Positions 1 through 11,700 of a stretch of DNA of 64,000 nt are shown here, piece after piece. How positions within the stretch are numbered: position 1 is the stretch's first letter; each line of letters starts with the position of its first letter. Origin of the DNA: Perilla frutescens (Eukaryota; Streptophyta; Magnoliopsida; Lamiales; Lamiaceae); assembly GCA_026008535.1 (NCBI GenBank), contig BRKX01000007.1:8765001-8829000 (forward strand). Reading direction: 5' to 3'. Below the pieces are notes generated by a model. The model worked only from the letters and a program-made list of their open reading frames with translations, made no database searches and was not told where the DNA came from. A program made the translations under genes and the position numbers.

Positions 1-564
1 TTACTCTTACATTTCTTTTTCTCTATATTTCCCATTCTCAGTCAAATTTTTCGTCGACAGAAAATTGACTTAACCTGCCAAAATTCATCATGAAAACACG
101 AATACTTGCATACACTATGTGTATATAAGTTTATTTAAAACAAATGGGTCAAAATTCTCGGAAAAAAAAATGTCAAATTAGTATAAACCGTAACACTAAA
201 AGGATCACTCAAATATTCAAAAATATCACATGTATTCTTAAAAAGTAACGGGTCTGCTAGTTATCTTATATGAATTTATTTAATTCAAATTGTGATTTTT
301 TTTTTATTTCAATTAATGTTTATAAGTCGTGAATTTATGGTATTTTTAAATTTGTAGATTTTTTTGGTGTTTATTTGTGTTTTTTAAGGCTTATGTCTTT
401 ATCAAGGTTATTAATCTCAATTATGATTATATTTAAGTTGAAAAATTAATTGTCGAGCGTAATACACGAGCTCACGCGTTAGCGTCGGGTGAGTGTATCG
501 TACAAGTCACCAGATTTAAAAAAAAAATCAAATTAATTCACTTTTATTTTAGGATTCATTTATT

Positions 565-626
<62 letters not shown>

Positions 627-2282
627 CAAAATTATGTGTTTTATTTTAAATTATCGTTAATATTATTTCGGAAAAATTAAACTAATTGTTGAGCGCAATA
701 CCGAGCCCGCGCATTTTAGGGTTCACTAATTTTATGTTATGGTATATGATTTTTGGGAAGAAAAAAAACTGAAAAAAAATAGAAAATCATATAAAAATTT
801 AAAAAAAATTCAGGAAAAAAGGAAAAAATCTTCCAGGAAAAAAGTAATAATAGGTGCCATGTGCCCGTCGCATATATCTGCATATAAATCCGGGTTGTCG
901 GATCACCTTCGTTTGATTTGAGGAAGAAAAAAATGAGATAATTTTGGGGGTAAATCGATATGGAGTTTTATTTTCCCCTTGCCAAATTCTAACGACTGAT
1001 TCAGCTTCCAGTCATTATCAAAAATTTTAATGGAGATTAAAATTATAAAGAAAAATAAAACTTAGAGGGTGAAATTACTAGTAAATTATATTTTTTTGGC
1101 TTATATGGAATTTCATTTTATTTTTGATTTTTCATGTCGGATTTCGATGGCTAGATCGGCTTTCAGCCTCTGGAAAATTTGACAGAGAGTAGACTCGTGA
1201 AAAAAATAAGATATTAGGGATAAAATTGAAAAAAAAATTAAGAACATGTAATTAAATAAAAAAGGGTACTGATGTAAAATTGGAAAATCTCGCACATAGC
1301 AAGTGAATTTTAGTGGAAAAAATATAATCCTCTAATTATGTCATTATTCAAATATTTCCCACGAGTGATGCATGAAGTACTCTAATTTAAAAAGAAATAA
1401 TTTTAGAAGTATGAACTTGATTAAATAATAACAAAACATGTGACAAATTTGAAAAAATGCACTAACACACGCATATATTACATCATTATTTTTATTTTTA
1501 TTTTAATAGGAGGGGGGGTTGGAAAATGAATCTCAATAATCAATCACTAATATACATATATGTAAGTAATCTCACTAAATTATAAAATGAACGGAGGGTA
1601 GAATTGTGAAGAAAATGAAATGCTAGGGGTAAAATTGGAGAATTTGAAGAACGTGTAATTAAATAAAAACAAGGTACTAATCTAAAATTGGAAAATTTTG
1701 TACATAGCAAATAAATTTTAGTGGAAAAATTATAATTTTCTAATTATGTCATTAATTTATTATGTGTGAATGATTTAAAGTACCATTTCATGCTAAAATC
1801 TATCTTACTCCTTTTATTATGCATACTTAAGAAATATTCATGTTTATGTTTAGACTAACTGTCCAAAAATCATTTGAAAGTGTCTTGATGAATAGACATG
1901 TGTATAATATCTTACACATTTGTATTTAGTTGAAAAAAAAAATCAAGCGAAACTATATGAAATTTTGTACTTTAATACTATAAACTTTTATTTGTATTTT
2001 TTATATTTGAAATTAATCGAAAACGCTTGTAATGGTGGATCTGTCATGATAAAAAATAATTGTCATGCTAAAAATATTCCAACATATGTGGTCCTATATC
2101 TAAAAATGTTAAAAAGTGGTCAAACTCACATGACTAATTGAGGGTATCTTGAAATCTTAAGTATTTCTTGAATAATTAATATGCACGAACATGATAATAG
2201 ATTATGTAGATTTTTGTTAGGTTTAATTATACTTAATAATTTAACGATTGCAACGTATCACAATTATAACCCAACATATACT
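1..2282. other. AT-rich intergenic DNA with short duplications
   Basis: I see no gene here; the short open frames are low-complexity. There is an (AT)n microsatellite at about 571-625. A segment of about 150 bp at 1198-1350 is repeated in direct orientation at about 1606-1760, including the shared words TTTTAGTGGAAAAA and CTAATTATGTCATTA. A second small pair, around 450-475 and 683-710, shares the word GAGCGCAATA or a close variant. These look like decayed repeats of unknown family. Confidence 0.6.
571..625. repeat. (AT)n microsatellite
   Basis: Uninterrupted alternating AT for about 50 bases. Confidence 0.95.
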
Positions 2283-3054
2283 TAGGGGATGAGCATATGG
2301 TTGGTTCGGTTCAAAAATCGAGTCGAACCGTTAAAACCGATCAATCGAATTTCTTGAGAATTTTAAATCAAATGACCGAAAAACTACATTTCAACCAAAG
2401 CAAAACCAAACTGAATCTCGGCTTCGGTTTCGGTTTCAATCGAACTAGTATATCTCCCCCGTACATTGTACGAAAATCTATCTATACATTTTAAATTTAA
2501 AGTTTGATAATAATTGAAATGTTGGTTGTAATAGTATTAGCATATGATAAGAAATAATTATAACTTTATCAAATGATAATTTACATATATAAAATTATAT
2601 TTGTGATTTTTCAAATATATTCATAAACTCATTTCGAATATTTTTTTATGTTTTTAAATTGAATTAATTGGAAATTTATATAGACTTATTGTGTATGAAC
2701 ACAAATCACATAGTAATTTTATTTTTTGATAGACAAAATTAAATAGTTTCTTTGTTTTATAGATTTAAAATATTAAATATATTTTTTACAAACACACATA
2801 AATTTAAATAAATAGATTTCATACCACAATATGATGATGATGATAATAATACTACTACTAATAATATAATTTATTGTTATATTATATGGCATATGTGTGT
2901 ATAACTTCTTGACATGGTTTAGTTTCTAAATTGTTAAAATAAATAGATAATATTTATTAGTAAATATGATATTAGCATTTTAATTAATAGATTTTATAAT
3001 CAATTGGTTGAAATTTTCATGAATTTGAAAGATTGATGTCAACAATTAAACACA

Positions 3055-3055
<1 letters not shown>

Positions 3056-3125
<70 letters not shown>
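3056..3125. repeat. (TTA)n microsatellite
   Basis: About 22 perfect TTA/ATT triplets inside the hAT-like element. Confidence 0.95.
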
Positions 3126-3439
3126 GTTTTTCTTTGCTGGGTGTTTGTTCTCAATTTTTTTGTTTGAAAGCTCACATTTATTATAATTTATAAGTCTCTT
3201 TGATTACACAATAAGCGGATGGAATTATAACCTACACTTTGTGGAAAAGTAATAATTTTAATCGTGTAGCGTAGAGTGTTACACAAAATGCAGCATAGAA
3301 TTTCATCCACACCATAAGAAGTATATTAATTAGAATTAAAAATAAATAAATTTTAAATTGCAATTTTCATTATTCTATTTTAAACGAATTGGCCTTTTTT
3401 ATCTGTCTCTCTTTTTTTTCCCATTAAAAACTCTTGTCC

Positions 3440-4250
3440 CTTTATTTAACCATAAGTAGTACTAGAATTCAAAAAATTAAAAATTTAAATGGTTGTCATT
3501 CAAAAATCCCCTGTCAATTATATAATAAGTAATTTGATTACACCAAAAGTAGTATTTGAATTTTAAAAATAATAAAAATTCAAATATTTTTTTATGGGCA
3601 TTTTGTTATGTTTTGGTGGTATATTTTTTAGATAATATAAAAAAATTAAAGATGTTGAATGGTTGTTAATTGTTATCTATTCATGTTTTGATGATATTTT
3701 TTCATTTAACAGAATCTAAAAAGTTAAAAATATAAGTGTTTCCACCATAATTAGGTAGTATTAGAATTTAAAAAAATAAAAATTTAAATATTTTCCATGG
3801 GCATATTTTGTTGATATTGTATGTTTAGAAAATCTAAAAAATTAAAGATGTGAATGGTTGTAAATTATTATCTATGCATGTTTTGGCAATATTTTTCTAT
3901 TTAAAAAAATTCTAAAAAGTAAAATATGAATGTTTACACCATAAGTAGTGGTACAATTAAAAAAATATAAATATGAATATAAATATTTTCCATCGGTATT
4001 TTATTAAATTTTAATGATATTTTTATTTAGAAAATCTAAAAAATTAAAGATGTTAATGTTTAATATGAATGTTTACACCATAGGTAGTAGTACAATTAAA
4101 AAAATATAAATATGAATATTTTCCATCGGTATTTTATTAAATTTTAATGATATTTTTATTTAGAAAATCTAAAAAATTAAAGATGTTAATGGTATTTGAC
4201 TTATTTCTAAATGTTGTGGTTAGTTTTTTATTTAAAAAATTTAAAAAGTT
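3440..4250. repeat. Degenerate direct repeats, 'accataagtagta' family
   Basis: Four or five loosely repeated blocks each contain ACCATAAGTAGTA or a variant, then an A-rich stretch, then TTTTGATGATATTTTT-like words and AAAAATTAAAGATGTT (about 3455, 3545, 3745, 3940 and 4075). The last two (about 3935-4050 and 4070-4200) are nearly identical over about 100 bp. Non-coding. Confidence 0.6.
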
Positions 4251-4270
4251 TAAAACTTGATTGAAATGCT

Positions 4271-4345
4271 GGTGCAAGGAGGAATTGAACCCAGGCAGCC
4301 GAGCATCCAATTGAACCCACCATCCAACTACACTAAAGGCGTACA
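4271..4345 (-). repeat. tRNA-derived SINE head (pol III A and B boxes)
   Basis: On the minus strand, 4335-4324 reads TAGTGTAGTTGG, a full match to the pol III box A consensus TRGYNNARNNGG. Positions 4291-4281 read GGTTCAATTCC, one mismatch from box B GGTTCRANTCC. The spacing of about 44 bases suits a tRNA-type promoter. An AT-rich tail follows on the minus strand. I do not see a foldable acceptor stem, so a SINE or tRNA pseudogene is more likely than a working tRNA gene. Confidence 0.45.
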
Positions 4346-4458
4346 ACTGTAAAATTTTGGAAAACAATTTTATTTTAACAAACTTTTTCGCTGATTTATT
4401 TTTATGACAATTTTACCCCTACGATTTTGCTTTAATATATGTATAGATTTCAACTCTC

Positions 4459-4482
4459 TTTTTTTTTTTTTTTTTTTTTTTT
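4459..4482. repeat. Poly-T tract
   Basis: A run of more than 20 T residues, about 115 bp from the SINE-like head and on its upstream side. It could be a replication-slippage tract or the A-tail of another retroposon. Confidence 0.85.
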
Positions 4483-5006
4483 GCTTTTCAAAATTCGAGA
4501 ACCAAAAAATGCACACGAGAATTGAGAAATTTGGGAATTAAACAATATAATAAGGTTGAGATGTGAAAAAGTACGCAGAGTCAAGAATAATCCCTCCGTT
4601 TGCACATTAGTGCCATTAAAATAATTAATTAGTGTAAGTCAGTTACCAAGTCATCCTTTTCTTCTTACGCAATATTAATGTTGCAAAAAATGAAGTGCAT
4701 ATACACAAGTTTGCTTTTATATTGAGCTACAAATTAGTATAATAGAAATATAGAACGTATATTAGTAAAATTAAAAAAATAACAAACAAGATAAAATAAA
4801 TTCCAGTGAGTTCGATTAAAACCAAATTATTTTGGTCTCAAACCGAACTGACCAAAAAATATTTCAGTTAAAATGAAAAATATTTCAGTTTAAAAAATTT
4901 CTAACCGATCAATCCAATAAACCAAACCGAAACGACCGAAACTTATCGATTCAGTCAGTTTTTCAATCCCAGTTTAGATTTGCTCACCCCTATAAACATA
5001 TCATTA

Positions 5007-5889
5007 GAGCTTCTCCAAGAGGCTCGCTAAACCCCACATCTGGCGTTAATGGGGCAGATTTCTTTCTCCAACAGCTGGTTGACAGCTCGGTATATTTGGG
5101 GGAACAGTACCTTGGTTGATTAACCGGGGTACTGTTCATCACGGTACCCTTTTTTTCTTTTTTTTTTCTTTTTTGTTTTTCATAATACATATTTATTTAT
5201 TTGGTGTATTTTTTTTTATTTTCTATTAGATTTCTTCAATTGTTTGAAAATTATTTTATACATTAATTAAGTTAATGCTATTACATTAATTTAAACATCT
5301 AACTAAACACAAAATACATAATTAATAAAAATAGAATTACATAAACATTTAACAATACAAAACCACAAATATATTAATAAACGATACAAAGCAACAATAT
5401 ATTACAATAAACAATACAAATACATAATTAATAAAAATACAAATATAATACAATTCGTAATGCTTTGATTGATCATTTGTGGGAGGAGTTTTCAAATTCA
5501 GAGATGTAATTGTTATGACATGTAATTTATGTGTTTTATTGAATTATCTATTATGAAATGTTGAATTTTATTTTGAATAAGTTGATTATTTTTACATGAA
5601 CCTTTTAATTTTTATAAAATAAAATTAAGTTTTAATTATATATATTAATTAGAAATAAAAAATAATGAGCAAGAATATTAATATATATATATATATTATA
5701 TATATATATAATCATATTTAATTAAATAATTCGATAAAAAAAATAAATCAATAGTAAAGAGTATAAAAAGGGAATATTCCATTGTAGGGTGAAATGTAGA
5801 GTAATGTTGTTGGAGATGAAAATTAAAAATCTGTAACTTTAACTGTAGTGTAAAGTTCTGTATTCTGGTGAAAACTTTTGGAGATGGCC
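5007..5889. mobile_element. PIF/Harbinger (Tourist-like) non-autonomous element
   Basis: The ends are GAGCTTCTCCAA on the left and TTGGAGATGGCC on the right, an inverted pair matching at 9 of 12 bases. Both are flanked by TTA (5004-5006 and 5890-5892), the 3-bp target duplication of the Harbinger superfamily. The 883-bp interior is AT-rich with no transposase. The termini resemble the GAGCATCTCCAA ends common in plant MITEs. A 3-bp target duplication is weak evidence alone. Confidence 0.5.
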
Positions 5890-6140
5890 TTAGGTGTTAA
5901 TGCCTTGGCAGATTTGCTAGCATATTGTACGTTCCTTGTGTACTATAAAAATTGTTCCCCTTAACAACACAAAATGGGAGTTACAATTCAATTGGTATGA
6001 TGTTTTATACAATCCCAGTGTACAAATTATTGCAAACATAATAAAAGTCAAATCTTTAGTTTCCAGCTAAAATTCTTCGAACTACGTAAATTATAAATAT
6101 ATAAGCATATAAACTCACCCAATAAAAGCAGGGTTAATAT

Positions 6141-7376
6141 TAAGGGTTTGCAATCAATTCGAACCGAATTTCTAAAACCGAACCTCAACCAAACCGAAAA
6201 ATTATCAACCAAACCGAACCGAAAATTTGTTGCAGCCGAACCGAACCGAGTTTCGGTCGATTCTCTTAAAAACCGAATTTTTTTTGGCAGATTTATATAT
6301 AAAAAAAATCTCCCTTTGATCAAGAAACTTCCCACATTTTTTCAACAAAATACCAGCAAATAGAATCGAAATGCACATCAAAAACAGCAAAGTAAGGCGC
6401 CAAAATAAACATTCCAAGACATAAAATCAGTTCCCATTTATTTCTAGTGAATCATTCAAATACTGCAGATAGTAACTCGAACAATACCAAAAACAATAAT
6501 ATCCCACATCAAAGACACTACATAACCACATTCAGCCAACATAAATCAAGCAAAGAGAGCCGAAACTCACTACTTCAAAACCAACAACAAAAAAATAAAA
6601 TAAAATACACAAATCAATCCCATGTCTACACACACTACAATCTACAGACACAAAACCCAAAAACCCCATTAATTTTCTTGCGAAATAGGAAGAAGTAATA
6701 TCAACAAAACATTGATGTCTGCTTCTTGACGAAGGGGTCGTGCTTTGAAGTAATATCAACAAAACATTACCATTACCAGTAAAGGGCCTGCGCTTGACGG
6801 AGGGGTCGTGCTGATTGCACTAGCTTGCTGCTGCTTCTTCCTATTTGCTGCTACTGCTACGCGCCTACGCGACATGATGATGGGAGAGATAGACGACTAA
6901 ATTGATGTCTGTCTGCTGCTGTCTGCTGAGATTGAAGATGGTGATGGGAGATCGACGATGGCAATTGGGACTTGGGAGATGGGAATGGCTTGAGGGCTGA
7001 GGCGAAGCAAGATCGGAAGAATTGGGATTTTAGAATAAGGTTTTTTGATAAATGAAATCGGATTGTTTGTGTGTAAGACATTACTAATGGGCTAATTGGG
7101 AATGAGCTATATAATTAATGTTATTATGTGATGGGTCATGGGCTGATTGGGCTCAATGGAATGGGCTATCTAATTTTTAAAACTATTAAAATATATTCAG
7201 TTCGGTTCGGTGATTTTCGATTTTTTAGCGTCAAAACCGAAACTGAACCGAACATAATCGGTTTTATACTTCAAAAACCGAAACCAAACCGAAGCTAAAA
7301 TTTATCAAACCGAACCAAACCGAACTCAAGAGTTCGGTTCAGTTTTTCGGTCGCGGTTCGGTTTTGCTCACCCCTA
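6141..7376. mobile_element. hAT-like non-autonomous element, perfect 8-bp TSD
   Basis: The element is bracketed by a perfect 8-bp duplication GTTAATAT (6133-6140 and 7377-7384). Its ends read TAAGGGTTTGCAA and TTTTGCTCACCCCTA, an imperfect inverted repeat. Opposed arrays of AACCGAACCG-type words lie at 6160-6275 and 7195-7365. The 8-bp target and subterminal arrays indicate the hAT superfamily. It carries no transposase; the middle (6440-7080) has an AC-rich part and a GC-richer part of unknown origin with two copies of a segment reading GACGRAGGGGTCGTGCT. It ends 124 bp downstream of the arginyl-tRNA synthetase stop codon, so it probably lies in or next to that gene's 3' UTR. Confidence 0.8.
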
Positions 7377-7500
7377 GTTAATATACAAACTCAGTGCACA
7401 TCAAAATCAAATTCCTTCAGAACAATACTAATGCCTGTGTGATCAAGTGATAAAATTTCGAGTAAAAAAAAAAAACAGTTTGAACAGATTAGTGAATGCC

Positions 7501-8678
7501 TTAAATTTTGTAAACAGGACTAATTCCGAGCAAATGGAAACATTTTCTCATAACAACTGCTGTAGCCTCGCACAACAGGAGTCGGCTCGTCTCCTCTGCC
7601 GATCCCACCACCTGCAAATTTCTCAAATTAGGCCGATTCATAAAAGTCACAGAAATTGGTACAGGTCATTTTTTTTTTATATTTGATGATGGAGCAATTA
7701 AAAGTTTCCATACCTGGCAGTTAGTATAAAATCTAGTGAAGTCTTCTGATAAATTGTATAAATATTCACACAGCCCATTTGGCATCAGAGTTGTACATGC
7801 TTCTTCGACAACCTAAGAATAGTGAGATCCAAAAACATAAGAGTTAATCTTTGAGAATCGAGACTGACTATACCACCAGGAATATCCCGAACATAATTAC
7901 CTCAGCAAACTGGAGCAGATGAAGTCCTAAAACACGTTCATCAGGATGAGCCAAGTCTAACGTCACAGTCTGTTTCAAATATAATGAAGATCATAAGCTG
8001 AGCATAACAATTTACTCTTCAAGTTTATCCAGTGTTGGTATGATCCTAAAATTTCTCAAGTTTTTTATGATGCCAGTTGAGCACGTATGGAAGAAGCATA
8101 TAATCTATTATTACCACATTAGAAAGTAAAAAAATATTGCGAAATCAATAAAGCTTATAGCCAAGAAAAGATATGCCATGCCTTTTTTAATTCTTCAATA
8201 TCTTTCCCCGATTTTCTGATAATTGAGCAGATCCGAGCATGTGCATATAGCAAGTACACAGCAGTGTTGCCCTGCACATAACGGAAGTGGCCGCCCAAGA
8301 ACAAAATTTAGAGAACACAGACAGATTTCAACAGAAACAAAAGCCAACAAGTAGAAAGACCAGCTTTCATAAATTGAAAATCCAAAAATAGTACTCCCTT
8401 TCTCCCATAATTGTAATTCCTTATTCTTTTTTTGTCCATCCCAAAATTATAACTCACTTTCCTTAATAGAGATGCATTCTATTTAATGTTCTTTGAAACT
8501 AACCATCCTTTATTTTGAATGAATAAATAAGGGTATAGTAGGAAATTTTTAAGTAATTTTACTTTTTCAATAGCATTAAATAGATTTTCTTAATGTGTGT
8601 CAAAAGTAAATTTTTAAGTAATTTTACTTTTTCAATAACATTAAATAGATTTTCTTAATGTGTGTCAACAGGAGGACT

Positions 8679-8717
<39 letters not shown>

Positions 8718-11700
8718 ATTTTACTTTTTCAATAACATTAAATAGATTTTCTTAATGTGTGTCAAAAGGAGGACTGATGTAGTAGTAATAGTAGTAGTAG
8801 TAGTACCCGTTGTTAACAATACTATAGCAAATAACTTAACTATGAGAAAAGATCAAATAAGAAAGTAGGTTCAGCAAAACATCTGGATTTTAATTTGTCA
8901 CTTATTTCATCTATACATATATATAATGGTTGTAACTCACCTTGTCGCTGAGCATCTGCTCAAAACTAAATGTATAGTTGGTTGTTCGGTTATTCTTCAG
9001 ATCAGCATATCTGTTTTATAGACAAAAGTTCACCATCTTCAGAGGTCTGGTTAGCAAATGCTAGTGAAAGAGTAATAACCTCTCTCTAGCCAAATCATCA
9101 TTAGGATACCAGTGCATGCATATTTCTACATTTTCATAAATATATTACTGAAACATAAAAGTAAATGTTATTTATAAGACTAAAGAAATAATAATCAGAG
9201 AAAAAAACTGCAAGGTGTAGGATACTCACTTAACAGCACCATATCCAACTGCTTCAGCAGTTTTATCAAGCTCCTCTTCAGTCCATCCTTTATCTTTGCC
9301 TAGCATGCATTTCAGAGAATAAGTAGAACAATATGATTCAACTCAGGTATGCAGTTCAGGGTTGTTTGAGGTCCAGTTTTCTCATTTCAGAGCATAAGTG
9401 GAACAATGTGATTCAAATAGGTATGCAGTTAGAGTTTTGCAGGACGTAAAGAATGAAAATGATAGGAGCCGGTGGGTTATTCTAGGTCCAGTTTTCTCAT
9501 TTCAGAGCATAAGTGGAACAAAATGATTCAACTCAGGTATGCAGTTCGGGGTTATTAAGGAAACCCAGTAGTTCTGGGGACAAAGAATACAGCAACTAAC
9601 CTCTTTCAATTAGAGCTGTTTTGCATCTACTTTTGGCTTGATCCAGTAAATCAACCAGTTTTACAGTTTCAGTACTGCGAGTGCGGAATCGTTTTCCATC
9701 TTCTCCAAGAACAAGCCCAAACCCAACATGGCTTACTTTAGGATACTTGCTCTCCTCAGCTGGGAGCCAACCGACTCGTCTGGCAGCCTGAAAGAGCATC
9801 CCAAAGCTCTTAGAATCAAATCCAGCAAGCAATAGTGCTAATATAAAGACATGACTATGCCATGTTTAAGACATTTAAACTTACAGAAAAAAACATTTCA
9901 AAGTGCTCTCTTTGGCCAACATCAGTAACGTATATGATCCAATCAGCCTTTTCTTCATTCAGCCGATACCTATATATTGCACATGTAAGTCTTACAACAG
10001 GCGAACTTTCCACAGCTTAGATGGCAGATTCCCATAGCTGACGTGGTAGAAGTAGTACACGTTTTTATCATTGAAATGATTAGCACATCAGCACTTGGTA
10101 TAACAATAATCATAAAAAGGCACCATCATTATAGATATACAAACACAGTTGAATAAATAGGTCTCCAGCTGATTAGCTGGCCCTAGTCTAAACCAGGGAT
10201 AGACTAGTCCGAGCAAGTACGAAAAATTATCAGAAATAACCTTTGCTAACAGAAGACAAATTGGTGGACCTAGAAACATGACAACTCACCACAGAGCAGC
10301 AAGATCTGTTGATGCATAATTGTACCCACCATCTCTTTTTACAACAATAAGGGGTATCTTTTTTCCTTCAATGAAGATGACACGAGCTCCTTCGCTGTCT
10401 TCAATTAATCCCTCTTTATTCAGTAACTCTAGAACACTAGGAATGTAGGGATTATAAAAGCTCTCACCCTGGGAAATTGAAAAGGAGAAGATATGAAATG
10501 CAAGGTGCATAGAAGCTAAAAAAATAGTCAACAGAATGATTTTCTAAATACGTCTTAGGAGCTGTAGAAGTTTTTTTTTTTTTTTTTTCAGTGACAGAAA
10601 AAAGCGACAGAGAATAACTTATGTCAGCTGGAAAAGAATTAAAAGGGGTCACTTGGGCATATAACAAAAATCATGATACACTAGTCACCACGAATCTTCT
10701 AGGAAATAATACTATACATTGGAAAGATCTTGCAGGACATTCACCAAAAGCTTCAAATAAACCAGCCTAAGCAACTTAAAACGGAGAAGCCGGCCTCCAT
10801 ACCTTTTCCTCCAACTGAACTCCAAGACGCTCATACACCTTTTCATATCCACTTCTACTGATTTTACAAATTTGAGCCCATGCCTTCCGGTACTTCTCCT
10901 CCCCAGCCTGTAGTATGGATACGTATATAGCATCATGCAAGAAAAGTATAAACAGGCACTTCTGTTTCAACTAAAGTCAAAATGGGAATAAAATGCTTCT
11001 TCAGGATTATTCAGACAAGACAAACTATCATGTAATCTACCTGGAGACTGACCACTGCCTGTTGGGCCTTTTCCTTGAAAGCAGGGTCGCTGTCAAATTT
11101 TAGCTTTGACGCCTTATAGAATGCCTGAAAACCAAGCAATTGAAACATCGATGAGTGCTGAAGTGCATAATTCATAATTTTTTGATGCAATGTTTGCTTG
11201 TATTTATTTTTAAAATTACAAGCATAGCCTGTAATAGCACAATCAAGCACTACAAATACAATTTGATAAATATTTTCATATTAAGGTGAAACATAATTCT
11301 TGATAGTTATCCAATATCCTACAACCTAATAAATTGAATCCAAATGAGCCATTCTCAATTTCAACAAATAATTCAACTCTAGAGTAGCATAAAACAGTCA
11401 ATCTGATTGAGTAGTATACGAGACCTCACTGAATATAATTGAAACCTGTAAAGATACTAAAGATACACTAATGAGTAGAAAGGCTTCAGACAACAGTGAT
11501 TCAATGAAGAAGCCTCAAATCCACACAAAAGAAAGGATTAGAGTAAAAAATTAAGATCAGACATGACATTATGGATAAATATATTGCATAGTGGGTAGAA
11601 TATTGTAGAACTCTATTGTGTTACAATATGTGGACATAATATAAAATACTCTGGGTAAATCATGGTTATGCATGAAATATCTGATTGTTGTTTATGTATA

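Larger units (their letters stand above)
2283..4992. mobile_element. hAT-like non-autonomous element with CGGTTC-rich ends
   Basis: The left end reads TAGGGGATGAGCA and the right end TGCTCACCCCTA, an imperfect terminal inverted repeat. Inside each end lie many copies of GGTTCGGTT or AACCGA in opposite orientations (2300-2450 and 4800-4980), the subterminal arrays typical of plant hAT elements. The flanks share AACATAT (2273-2279 and 4995-5001), a possible worn 8-bp target duplication offset by one or two bases. No transposase is visible; the interior holds a (TTA)n run, degenerate direct repeats and a SINE-like head. The ends resemble those of the element at 6141-7376, so they are probably one family. 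The superfamily call rests on end sequence and target size only. Confidence 0.6.
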
